Below are positions 15,683-24,500 of a stretch of 64,000 nucleotides of DNA, one piece after another. The notes below the pieces were generated by a model. That model was not told where the DNA came from, made no database searches, and was given only the letters and a program-made list of their open reading frames with translations. The position numbers were made by a program, and so were the translations under genes. This stretch comes from an uncultured Lachnospiraceae bacterium. GTDB lineage: Bacteria > Bacillota > Clostridia > Lachnospirales > Lachnospiraceae. The stretch lies in assembly GCA_910584845.1 (NCBI GenBank), contig CAJUDH010000007.1, positions 101,451 to 165,450 of the forward strand, read 5' to 3'. Position 1 is the stretch's first letter, and each line of letters opens with the position of its first letter.

Positions 15683-17122
15683 ATGTATGATGTAATTATA
15701 ATCGGGGCAGGCGTGGCAGGAAGCTGTTCGGCACGGGAGTTATCCCGGTATCAGGTCCGTGCTTGCGTGCTGGAAAAAGAGGAGGATGTGTGCTGTGGCA
15801 CTTCCAAAGCCAACAGCGCCATTGTCCATGCGGGCTATGACGCTGCAGAAGGTTCCCTGATGGCCAAGCTGAACGTCCAGGGGAATGAGATGATGGGGGA
15901 GCTGTCGAAGGAATTGGATTTTCCTTTTAACCGTTGCGGCTCTTTGGTGGTGTGCCTGGATGAGGAAAGCCTTCCGGGGCTTCAGGCCCTTTATGACCGG
16001 GGCGTGAAAAACGGCGTAAAGGATATGCAGGTGATTTTGGACAAGGATGCGATCCACCGTTTAGAACCGAATTTGTCCGATGAAGTGGCCGGCGTTTTAT
16101 ATGCGCCCACCGCAGGGATCGTCTGCCCCTTTAACCTTAATATTGCCATGGCGGAGAACGCCAATGAAAACGGGGTGGAGTTCAAATTCAATACAGAAGT
16201 ACAAGGGCTAAAAAAGATTCCGGGCGGTTGGGAGGTTTCCACCAACAACGGCGTATTCCAGGCCCGTTACGTAGTAAACGCAGCCGGCGTTTATGCGGAT
16301 AAGTTCCACAACATGGTAAGCGAAAAGAAGATCCATATCACACCCAGGCGGGGGGATTATTGCCTTTTGGACAAAAAGGCGGGTAGCCATGTGAAGCACA
16401 CGGTATTTGCGTTGCCGGGCAAATATGGCAAAGGCGTTTTGGTCTCCCCCACAGTCCATGGAAACCTTTTGGTAGGCCCTACAGCCATTGACATTGAAGA
16501 TAAGGAGTCCACGGCTACCACCAGGGAAGGGCTGGACGAGTTGATTGGCAAGGCTGGCTTGAACGTAAAGGATCTGCCCATGCGCCAGGTAATCACGTCT
16601 TTTGCCGGGCTGAGGGCCCATGAGGACGGCCATGAGTTTATTATCGGCGAGGTGGAAGGGGCGGATGGCTTTATTGACTGTGCCGGAATTGAATCCCCAG
16701 GGCTGACCAGCGCGCCGGCCATAGGGAAGATGGTAGCTGATATTTTGCGGGAAAAGATGGATTTGCAGCCGGATCCGGATTTTATCGGGACGAGGAAGGG
16801 CATCTTGAACCCCGAGGATTTGACCTTGGAAGAACGCAATGCACTTATCAAAGAAAAACCCGCATATGGAAACATCATCTGCCGCTGTGAGATGGTGACA
16901 GAAGGGGAAATCCTGGACGCCATCCACCGTCCCCTGGGGGCAAGGTCTTTGGACGGCGTAAAGCGTAGGACCCGTGCCGGAATGGGCCGCTGCCAGGCTG
17001 GTTTTTGTTCCCCTAGGACGATGGAGATCCTTGCTCGGGAATGTGGCATGAGCATGTTTGACATTACTAAATCCGGTGGGGATTCCAAATTGGTAGTCGG
17101 AACCAACAAGGACCGGATTTAA
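15683..17122 (+). CDS. GlpA-like FAD-dependent oxidoreductase with BFD-type [2Fe-2S] domain
   Basis: Probable anaerobic glycerol-3-phosphate dehydrogenase subunit oxidising glycerol 3-phosphate to dihydroxyacetone phosphate. The N-terminus has the Rossmann motif IIIGAGVAGSCSARELSRY; the body is of the D-amino-acid-oxidase fold (TPRRGDYCLLDKKAG, GNLLVGPTA, TSFAGLRAHEDG). The C-terminal ~75 residues form a bacterioferritin-associated-ferredoxin-like domain with Cys400, Cys402, Cys437 and Cys442, expected to bind [2Fe-2S]. 479 residues from ATG 15683, behind AGGAAAGG; an upstream in-frame extension to 15596 lacks a ribosome site and conserved residues. Together with the next two genes it forms a three-part oxidoreductase set common in Clostridia. 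The substrate is inferred from the glp context. Confidence 0.85.
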   Translation: MYDVIIIGAGVAGSCSARELSRYQVRACVLEKEEDVCCGTSKANSAIVHAGYDAAEGSLMAKLNVQGNEMMGELSKELDFPFNRCGSLVVCLDEESLPGLQALYDRGVKNGVKDMQVILDKDAIHRLEPNLSDEVAGVLYAPTAGIVCPFNLNIAMAENANENGVEFKFNTEVQGLKKIPGGWEVSTNNGVFQARYVVNAAGVYADKFHNMVSEKKIHITPRRGDYCLLDKKAGSHVKHTVFALPGKYGKGVLVSPTVHGNLLVGPTAIDIEDKESTATTREGLDELIGKAGLNVKDLPMRQVITSFAGLRAHEDGHEFIIGEVEGADGFIDCAGIESPGLTSAPAIGKMVADILREKMDLQPDPDFIGTRKGILNPEDLTLEERNALIKEKPAYGNIICRCEMVTEGEILDAIHRPLGARSLDGVKRRTRAGMGRCQAGFCSPRTMEILARECGMSMFDITKSGGDSKLVVGTNKDRI

Positions 17123-17134
17123 AGGAGGGCGCAG

Positions 17135-18400
17135 ATGAAGTCATATGATATTGTAATAATCGGCGGCGGCCCTGCGGGCCTTGCCGCTGCGGTTTCTGCC
17201 AGAAAGGAAGGCATTGGCAGCATCCTGATCCTGGAAAGGGATAAAGAGCTTGGGGGTATTTTAAACCAATGCATCCATAATGGTTTTGGCCTGCATACAT
17301 TTAAGGAAGAACTGACCGGCCCGGAATATGCGGGGCGTTTTATCGACCAGGTGCTGGAGCTTGGCATTGAATATAAACTAAATACGATGGTAATGGACAT
17401 TGGCGCGGACAAGCTGGTGACCGCCATGAACCGGGAGGAAGGCATGTTCCAGATCCGGGCAGGCGCGGTTATCCTGGCCATGGGGTGCCGGGAGCGTTCC
17501 CGGGGCGCGTTGAATATTCCAGGCTACCGCCCGGCAGGCATTTATTCCGCCGGTACGGCCCAGCGCCTGGTCAACATGGAAGGCTTTATGCCCGGCAGGG
17601 AAGTGGTTATCCTGGGCTCCGGGGACATCGGGCTTATTATGGCCAGGAGGATGACCCTGGAAGGGGCAAAAGTTAAGGTGGTTGCCGAGCTTATGCCTTA
17701 TTCCGGCGGCTTAAAGAGGAATATCGTACAATGCCTGGACGACTATGGCATCCCCTTAAAACTGAGCCATACGGTGGTAAACATCAAAGGCAAAGAACGG
17801 CTGGAGGGGATTACCCTTGCCCAGGTGGACCAAAAAGGCAAACCGGTTCCGGGGACGGAAGAAGAGTACAGCTGCGACACTTTACTCCTTTCTGTGGGGC
17901 TGATCCCGGAAAATGAGCTTTCGGACGGGATGGGGATACAAATGAATCCGGTAACTTCCGGACCTAAGGTCAACGAGCGCATGGAAACCAGCATCGAAGG
18001 CGTGTTTGCCTGCGGCAATGTGCTCCATGTCCATGATTTGGTAGATTTTGTATCCGAGGAAGCCGCGGCTGCCGGAAGGAATGCCGCCCGTTACGTAAAA
18101 GGCCAAGAGGCAAAAGGCAACGGCCACATCGTTTCTTTGAACCCGGTCCAGGGCGTGCGCTACACAGTCCCCTGCACCATTGACCCGGATAAGATGGATG
18201 ACGTCCAGATTGTCCGTTTCCGGGTGGGCAATGTGTATAAAAAATGTACCATCGGGGTATATTTTGATGACGAGCAGGTAATGAGCAGGAAGCGCCCGGT
18301 GGTGGCGCCGGGGGAGATGGAAGAGGTGAAGCTGGAAAAGGCGAAATTGCTGCAGTATCCAGACCTTAAAACCATTACCATTAAAATCGAGGAGGCATAG
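17135..18400 (+). CDS. NAD(P)/FAD-dependent oxidoreductase, partner of the GlpA-like protein
   Basis: A 421-residue pyridine nucleotide-disulfide-type flavoprotein. FAD motif IVIIGGGPAGLAAAVSA at the N-terminus, a second nucleotide motif VVILGSGDIGLIMARRM in the middle, and the C-terminal FAD segment IEGVFACGNVLHVHDLVDFV. It has no redox-active CXXC pair. It probably moves electrons between the GlpA-like flavoprotein and an external acceptor. The start is 12 bases after the preceding stop with an AAAGGAGG site, and the next gene begins 3 bases after its own stop, so the three are translationally linked. Confidence 0.85.
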   Translation: MKSYDIVIIGGGPAGLAAAVSARKEGIGSILILERDKELGGILNQCIHNGFGLHTFKEELTGPEYAGRFIDQVLELGIEYKLNTMVMDIGADKLVTAMNREEGMFQIRAGAVILAMGCRERSRGALNIPGYRPAGIYSAGTAQRLVNMEGFMPGREVVILGSGDIGLIMARRMTLEGAKVKVVAELMPYSGGLKRNIVQCLDDYGIPLKLSHTVVNIKGKERLEGITLAQVDQKGKPVPGTEEEYSCDTLLLSVGLIPENELSDGMGIQMNPVTSGPKVNERMETSIEGVFACGNVLHVHDLVDFVSEEAAAAGRNAARYVKGQEAKGNGHIVSLNPVQGVRYTVPCTIDPDKMDDVQIVRFRVGNVYKKCTIGVYFDDEQVMSRKRPVVAPGEMEEVKLEKAKLLQYPDLKTITIKIEEA

Positions 18401-18403
18401 GCC

Positions 18404-18763
18404 ATGGAGAAAAGAGAATTAATTTGTATCGGATGTCCAATGGGCTGCCCTCTGACCGTGGAGCTGGAAGGCAGCGAGGTAAAAAGCGTGTCCGGACATA
18501 CCTGTAAACGGGGGGACGTGTATGCCCGTAAAGAAGTGACCAACCCCACCAGGATCGTTACTTCCACGGTAAAAGTGACAGGCGGAAGCGCTGACATGGT
18601 TTCGGTAAAGACCAGGGAAGACATTCCCAAAGATAAGATTTTTGCGTGCGTCCAGGCATTGAAGGACGTGGTTGTAGAGGCGCCGGTCCACATTGGCGAT
18701 GTTATCCTTTCCAATGTAGCCGGCACCGGCGTGGATATTGTGGCAACGAAGCATGTATTATAA
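18404..18763 (+). CDS. DUF1667 cysteine-motif protein
   Basis: A 119-residue protein with ICIGCPMGCPL at residues 7-17 (Cys8, Cys11, Cys15) and a further Cys in GHTCKRGDVYA, the pattern of the DUF1667 family usually coded beside the two flavoproteins upstream. The cysteine spacing suggests an iron-sulfur or other metal centre, so it is likely the electron-carrying third subunit of the glycerol-3-phosphate oxidising set. The function is inferred from context only. Confidence 0.8.
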   Translation: MEKRELICIGCPMGCPLTVELEGSEVKSVSGHTCKRGDVYARKEVTNPTRIVTSTVKVTGGSADMVSVKTREDIPKDKIFACVQALKDVVVEAPVHIGDVILSNVAGTGVDIVATKHVL

Positions 18764-18782
18764 AGCTGGACTGGGAAAGGAT

Positions 18783-18798
18783 TCCGAAGGCCTTCGGA
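18783..18798. repeat. 16-bp perfect palindrome before the Cys-repeat gene
   Basis: TCCGAAGGCCTTCGGA is a perfect palindrome 38 bases before the ATG of the repeat peptide. It may fold in the mRNA or serve as a protein site. No T-run follows, so it is not a terminator. Confidence 0.5.
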
Positions 18799-18835
18799 GC
18801 AGATTTCAGGCTTGCCGGCGGAAAGGACAAGCGAT

Positions 18836-19033
18836 ATGGAAAAGAAACAGGAATTGGGCATCACTAACATGAACGGCGTGAAGGACGACGAAGACACTAC
18901 CTGCGGGCTGAACGACATGAACTGCCTGGGGGAAGAGGATGATAAAACCTGTGGATTGAACGACATGAACTGCGTGGAAGAGGAAGACGATAAAACCTGT
19001 GGATTGAACGATATGAACTGCCTCGGGGAATAG
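18836..19033 (+). CDS. Small Cys-repeat peptide, four 16-residue units with CGLNDMNC core
   Basis: A 65-residue, strongly acidic peptide. Three near-identical 16-residue units carry the core TCGLNDMNC (Cys23/Cys30, Cys39/Cys46, Cys55/Cys62) separated by acidic LGEEDDK-type linkers. A fourth, degenerate unit precedes them: GITNMNGV at residues 8-15 is exactly 16 residues before GLNDMNCL and lacks both cysteines. The start ATG has a GGAAAGGA site 8-16 bases upstream; an in-frame ATG at 18812 has none. It has no signal peptide or membrane segment. It sits between the DUF1667 gene and dhaK in the same direction. I know no family with this repeat. It may bind a metal or be a ribosomally made precursor with repeated cores; neither is shown. 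Confidence 0.75.
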   Translation: MEKKQELGITNMNGVKDDEDTTCGLNDMNCLGEEDDKTCGLNDMNCVEEEDDKTCGLNDMNCLGE

Positions 19034-19056
19034 GGAAAAGCGGGAGGTGTTTTCGG

Positions 19057-20049
19057 ATGAAGAAGTTTATTAATGACGTATCAAAAGTAGAAGAACAGAT
19101 GGTCCTGGGCATGGTGAAAGCTTACCCCAATTATCTGAAGAAACTGGATTGCGGCAACGTGGTGGTGCGCAGCAACAAGAAAGAAGGCAAGGTAGCCTTA
19201 ATCAGCGGCGGCGGCAGCGGCCATGAGCCGGCGCACGGCGGGTTTGTAGGGGAAGGCATGCTGGATGCGGCAGTGGCCGGGGCCGTGTTTACTTCCCCCA
19301 CCCCAGACCAGATCCTGGAAGGGATACGGGCCATTGCTACAGATGCCGGGGTGCTGATGGTAGTTAAGAATTATACCGGTGACGTGATGAATTTTGAAAT
19401 GGCGGCAGATATGGCCGAGCTGGAAGGCATACCGGTAAAACATGTAGTTACCAATGACGATGTGGCAGTCAAGGACAGCCTTTATACCATAGGCCGCAGA
19501 GGCGTGGCAGGAACGGTTTTCGTACATAAAATCGCCGGGGCCAAGGCAGAACAAGGAGCCTCTTTGGACGAGGTGCAGGCAGTAGCCCAGAAGGTTATTG
19601 ATAATGTGCGCACCATGGGCGCAGCCATAACCCCGTGTACCGTGCCGGCGGCAGGCAAGCCGGGATTCGAGCTGGGGGAAGACGAAATGGAAGTAGGGAT
19701 CGGCATCCATGGCGAGCCGGGGACCCACAGGGAGAAAGTCCGCCCCGCCGACGAGGTGACCGGCCATTTGCTGGACCAGATCCTTGGGGACATTGACTAT
19801 GTAGGGCATGAGGTCGCCGTGATGGTCAACGGTTCCGGGGCAACGCCTTTGATGGAGCTGTTTATCATCAATAACCATGTGGCAGATGTACTGGCTGAAA
19901 AAGGGGTTAAGGTTTACAAGACTTTTGTAGGCGAATATATGACTTCCATTGAGATGCAGGGCTTTTCTATTTCCCTGCTGCGCCTGGACGACGAGATGAA
20001 GCAGCTTCTGGATGCCCCGGCCAATACCCCGGCGTGGAAAGAAGTTTGA
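19057..20049 (+). CDS. dhaK: Dihydroxyacetone kinase, substrate-binding subunit
   Basis: Binds dihydroxyacetone covalently through a histidine and receives phosphate from DhaL-ADP. LISGGGSGHEPAHGGFVG is the N-terminal phosphate/DHA site and GIGIHGEPGTHRE holds the hemiaminal-forming His near residue 217. 330 residues, normal for the PTS-dependent kind. The ATG follows GGGAGGTG. dhaL starts 48 bases after its stop; the cysteine-repeat peptide gene lies 23 bases upstream. Confidence 0.97.
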   Translation: MKKFINDVSKVEEQMVLGMVKAYPNYLKKLDCGNVVVRSNKKEGKVALISGGGSGHEPAHGGFVGEGMLDAAVAGAVFTSPTPDQILEGIRAIATDAGVLMVVKNYTGDVMNFEMAADMAELEGIPVKHVVTNDDVAVKDSLYTIGRRGVAGTVFVHKIAGAKAEQGASLDEVQAVAQKVIDNVRTMGAAITPCTVPAAGKPGFELGEDEMEVGIGIHGEPGTHREKVRPADEVTGHLLDQILGDIDYVGHEVAVMVNGSGATPLMELFIINNHVADVLAEKGVKVYKTFVGEYMTSIEMQGFSISLLRLDDEMKQLLDAPANTPAWKEV

Positions 20050-20097
20050 AGTTTTGGCAGCCACAGTGGCTTTTGAGGAGAAAAGAGGTGATACATC

Positions 20098-20733
20098 ATG
20101 GTAGACAGCAAAAAAGTAGTGGAAATCCTTTTGGCTATTGCAGATAAAATAGAACAGCAGAAGGACTACCTGACAGAATTGGACCAGCCCATCGGAGACA
20201 GCGACCACGGCATCAACCTGGCCCGGGGGTTTGAGGCGGTTAGGCAAAAAGCGGCCGTTATGGAAGGGCAGGACGTGGGGGCTATCCTGAAAACCGCCGG
20301 TATGGCATTGGTTTCTACCGTGGGCGGCGCCTCCGGCCCATTGTACGGGTCTGCCTTTATGAAAGCCGGCGTGGCTTTGGCAGGAAAAACCCAGATCGAC
20401 GGGGAAGGGTTCCTTAACATGATGGACGCGGCTATCGAAGCGGTTAAGCAGCGGGGGAAGGCGCAGGAAGGGGAAGCCACCATGCTGGATGCCATGTGCC
20501 CTTCCCTGCGCGCCATGAGGGAAGCCATGGAGTCAGGCAAGCCCATGGCGGAAGTGCTGTCGGAGGGGGTCAAAGCCTCCTGGGAAGGGGCCAGGCATAC
20601 GAAAGGCCTGGTGGCTACCAAAGGGCGGGCCAGCTATGTGGGCGAACGGGGCCTTGGGCATCAGGACCCCGGGGCGACCTCTTATTCATTCATGTTGGAG
20701 GCAGTGTCCCAATCCATGGAAGGCGGCCAATAA
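20098..20733 (+). CDS. dhaL: Dihydroxyacetone kinase, ADP-binding subunit
   Basis: Holds ADP as a bound coenzyme that is rephosphorylated by DhaM and passes phosphate to DHA on DhaK. The Mg-binding motif IGDSDHGINLARG is present, as are GGASGPLYGSAFM (nucleotide phosphate loop) and GRASYVGERGLGHQDPGA near the C-terminus. 211 residues. The ATG follows AAAGAGGTGAT. A 137-base gap without other features separates it from dhaM. Confidence 0.97.
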   Translation: MVDSKKVVEILLAIADKIEQQKDYLTELDQPIGDSDHGINLARGFEAVRQKAAVMEGQDVGAILKTAGMALVSTVGGASGPLYGSAFMKAGVALAGKTQIDGEGFLNMMDAAIEAVKQRGKAQEGEATMLDAMCPSLRAMREAMESGKPMAEVLSEGVKASWEGARHTKGLVATKGRASYVGERGLGHQDPGATSYSFMLEAVSQSMEGGQ

Positions 20734-20870
20734 ATTTGCCGTTTACGGCAGCCCTTTAACGGGCGTGCATATTTTAGCAAAGCAGGCCCGGTCTATACAG
20801 GGCGATAACCGGTGAGGGGAACCTTATAAGGGCAAGGCACGCCTTAAGGCAAAGGGAGGATGAGAAATAC

Positions 20871-21254
20871 ATGGTAGGAATTGTAATCGTGTCGCATAGT
20901 GCACCTTTGGCCGACAGTGTGGCAGAAATGGCCGCCGTTATGGCTAAAGACGTGCCTATGGCAGCGGCAGGCGGCCTGGATGACGGCAGTTTTGGCACCA
21001 GTTTCGAAAAAATTTCCGCAGCTATTGAATCGGTATATTCGGACGACGGGGTGCTGGTCCTGATGGATCTAGGAAGTGCCGTGATGACGACGGAGATGGT
21101 TTTGGAAATGATGCCAGAGCGTAAAGTGGAAATGGTGGATTGCCCATTGGTAGAAGGGGCCATCGTGGCTGCCATCCATTCTGCCGGAGGGGAAGGCTTT
21201 GAAGCCATCAAAGAAAACCTGGCAAAGGTTGCTTCTACAAAAAAGTTTCCGTAA
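20871..21254 (+). CDS. dhaM: PTS-type phosphotransfer subunit of dihydroxyacetone kinase
   Basis: An EIIA-Man-like protein that takes phosphate from HPr and rephosphorylates DhaL-bound ADP. IVIVSHSAPLADS contains the phosphorylated His9; GGLDDGSFGTS and LMDLGSAVMTTEM are conserved in DhaM. At 127 residues it is the short form holding only the EIIA domain, so HPr and Enzyme I must come from elsewhere. It ends the glycerol/DHA run, followed by a strong terminator. Confidence 0.95.
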   Translation: MVGIVIVSHSAPLADSVAEMAAVMAKDVPMAAAGGLDDGSFGTSFEKISAAIESVYSDDGVLVLMDLGSAVMTTEMVLEMMPERKVEMVDCPLVEGAIVAAIHSAGGEGFEAIKENLAKVASTKKFP

Positions 21255-21305
21255 ACCGTAATGGAAATGCAGCTTTGAACGGATTTTCAGTGGTACAGAC
21301 GAGGG

Positions 21306-21358
21306 AAAGGGCCCTGGCAGGCCGGCGTTACTGGATTGCCAGGGCCCTTTCTATTTTA
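21306..21358 (+). terminator. Strong terminator after dhaM
   Basis: Perfect 14-base arms AAAGGGCCCTGGCA (21306-21319) and TGCCAGGGCCCTTT (21337-21350) followed by CTATTTTATG. It marks the downstream end of the glycerol/DHA block. The following 200 bases hold no gene but a promoter. Confidence 0.9.
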
Positions 21359-21512
21359 TGGAAATACTTTTGTGGGACAAAAGCCCTGCGGTGCCGGACC
21401 GGGGCGGGGCCGCCGTAAAACCTGCCCTCCGCGGGCGCAGCCGGGATCCGGCAATCCGGAGCCTGCATCCGTGCCCTATTGGCAATCTATTTCCAAACTT
21501 TGCCCCCAGCGG

Positions 21513-21541
21513 TTGCAATTCCCGGGATTTTTTTGTATACT
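21513..21541 (+). promoter_or_regulatory. Sigma-A promoter of ftsK
   Basis: TTGCAA (21513-21518), 17-base spacer, TATACT (21536-21541); the GTG start of ftsK is 31 bases further on with AGGAGG between. Confidence 0.75.
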
Positions 21542-21572
21542 ATCTTCAGTGGAGAATAGGAGGCATACATAA

Positions 21573-24500
21573 GTGGCAACATCAAGCAATAAAAAAACGG
21601 CGTCGGGAAGAAACGCCACAAAGGCGGGGAAAACGCCAAATCCCCGAAGAAGGCAGGTTCCGGAGCCGGTTCCGGAACAGGAAGACTTTATCGGGGCAGA
21701 GATCAAGGTCCTTTTGTCATTTGCCCTTGCGGTTTTGTTGTTTTTAAGCAATTTCCACCTCTGCGGTGCGGTCGGTGGCTATCTGCGGGGGTTGCAACTG
21801 GGAATTTTTGGCATGGTGGGATTTATTGCCCCACTTCTTTTATTTGTGGGCACTTGTTTTTACTTTTCCAATCAGGGCAACCCCGCCGCCATGCGGAAAC
21901 TGGCCGCCTGTATCGGGGCGGTACTGGCGCTGTGCGGTTTTGCCCAGCTGTTGTTTGGCAAACAGCCGGAAGAAGGGGCAGGATGGATGGAATATTACCG
22001 CCTGTCTTGTGCAAACGGCCTGGGCGGCGGCCTGCTGGGCGGTTTGATTTACGGGGGGCTGACATCCGTGTTGGGAAGCATCGGTGCGTTTTTAGTCCTT
22101 TTGGCCGGCTTTTTGGTGAGCGCCGTGTGCATCACGGAGCGGTCTATTGTCAAGGCGGTGAAGCGGCAGGGGAACGCGGCATACCAGCTGGCGAAAGAAG
22201 ACATGGGGCGGAGGCGGGAACAGCATGAAAGACGGCAGGAAGAACGCCGCCTAAGGGAGGAAAAGGTCCGGGGGGTGAACCTGGATTCCACGAATCTTAT
22301 AATGCCGGAGGGCTATGCCCGGGAAGAAGGCTATGGCGGCGGGGAAGGCTACGGGCCGGAAGGGGATTATGGCGTGGAGGAAGGCTACGGGCCGGAAGGC
22401 TATGGTGCTGAAGAAATGTTTGAGGAATCGGCCCGGGAGGCCTTTTTGGAAGGGCAGGGGGATTTTTCCCCGGCGCCCCCTCCCCAGGCAGACGCGGCCA
22501 TGGAAAAAAGGGGGCCAAAGAAACCATTGCAGGCTTCCCCCCTGTCTTCTGCGGACGTTTTCACCGGCAAGATTACCATGCCCCCTGCTTATGGGGAGGA
22601 GGAAGCGCCGTTTGACGTAGACGAAGTGCTGACCCCGGCAGAGTCGGCCCAGCGTCTGGTGGCTGAGGGGATTTCCCATTTTGACGACGTGGAAGGGATG
22701 TTTGGCCGGCCGGCTACGGTCCCGGCTTTTCCCGGGCCTGCGGCAGAGCCTTCTTTCCGGGGGCTGGTGCAGGAAGATGAGGCCTTAGGCAGCCAAAGGG
22801 GCGCCCCCGGTCCGGAACCAGACAGGGAGGAAGGGGCCCGCCGCCGGTCCCCCTTTGAGGAAGAGGAACCCGTTGCCATGGGCGAAAGCCAGGGGGGCGG
22901 TACCGGTTTGGCGGAAAACGCATCCCTGGCGGTACCGGGGCCTGAAAAAGAAGAAACCAAGGAGAGGGCGCCCGGAGGGGGCATTTTGGAAATATGGCCC
23001 CAGGAGGATCCGGAGGAAGGCTTTGCATACGATTTTGACGCAGGGTACGAGGAGGACCCGGAAGAAGAAATTTACCTGGAAGAAGGGCCGGAATATTTGG
23101 GGGAGGAAGGGTGCAGCCCCAATGGCGCCGGCGGTTTTGAAAGTGCCTGGGAGGATCCGGAAACCACATGGGGGGATTCGGGCGACTGGGAAGATAACCT
23201 GATAAATGCCCAAGGCGGCCCGGACGGCGGGGAAAGCAGGATGGGCGGCGGCCCCTTCCTTGCACCGGGGTCCCGGCGGGTGGTTACGGCTACCGGAAAG
23301 GTGATTGACAGCGATGATGAGGCTTTGGAAAAAAGGCTGGAAGCGAAACGGAGGGAGGCCCGGGAAAGCGGGGCCGGCGAAGCCGCAGTTTTGGCACAAA
23401 TCAAAGAAAAAGAGTGGCAGCCCAAAAGGGAGTACCTTTTTCCGCCTGCCAGCCTGTTAAAACCAGGCGTCCGTTCCTCGGGCGCGTCCGAGCAGGAATA
23501 CAAGGAAACGGCGATTAAACTGCAGCAGACCTTGCGGGATTTTGGCGTTGGGGTCACAGTCACCAACATTAGCTGCGGGCCTTCCGTGACCCGTTATGAG
23601 CTGCATCCGGACCAGGGCGTCAAAGTCAGCAAGATTGTGGGGCTGACCGATGACATTAAACTGAGCCTGGCTGCCGCGGATATCCGGATCGAGGCGCCTA
23701 TCCCCGGGAAATCGGCGGTAGGCATAGAGGTGCCCAACAAGGAAAACACCACGGTATATTTAAGGGAGCTTATTGAATCCGAGGCCTTCCGTCATCATCC
23801 TTCCCGCCTGGCTTTTGCCGTCGGCAAAGATATTGGGGGGCAGGTGGTAGTGGCTGACATCGCCAAAATGCCCCACCTGCTTATAGCCGGGGCCACGGGT
23901 TCCGGAAAATCCGTGTGCATCAATACTTTGATCATGAGTATTATATTCAAAGCCAACCCGGACGACGTGAAATTGATTATGGTAGACCCGAAAGTAGTAG
24001 AGTTAAGCGTGTACAACGGTATCCCCCATCTGCTGATCCCAGTGGTGACGGACCCGAAAAAGGCATCCGGGGCCTTGAACTGGGCGGTGGCGGAAATGGA
24101 TGACCGGTATAAAAAATTTGCCAAATATAATGTGCGGAACCTGGTGGGCTATAATGCAAAAGTGGATGCCATCCGGGATATTGAGGAAGGAAACAAGCCC
24201 CAAAAACTGCCTCAGATTGTGATTATTGTGGACGAGCTGGCAGATTTGATGATGGTGGCGCCCGGAGAAGTGGAAGAAGCGATCTGCAGGCTGGCGCAGC
24301 TGGCCCGTGCGGCGGGCATCCACCTGGTAATCGCAACCCAGCGGCCCTCGGTAAATGTCATTACAGGCCTTATTAAGGCAAACGTGCCGTCCCGAATCGC
24401 TTTTTCTGTTTCCTCCGGCGTGGATTCCAGGACGATTATCGACATGTATGGTGCGGAAAAGCTGTTAGGGAAAGGGGATATGCTGTTCTTCCCATCCGGG

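Noticed and set aside
21351..21512. tRNA or structured RNA in the GC-rich gap before ftsK
   Set aside because: Contains short palindromes (CCGGGATCCGG) but no cloverleaf or T-loop sequence.
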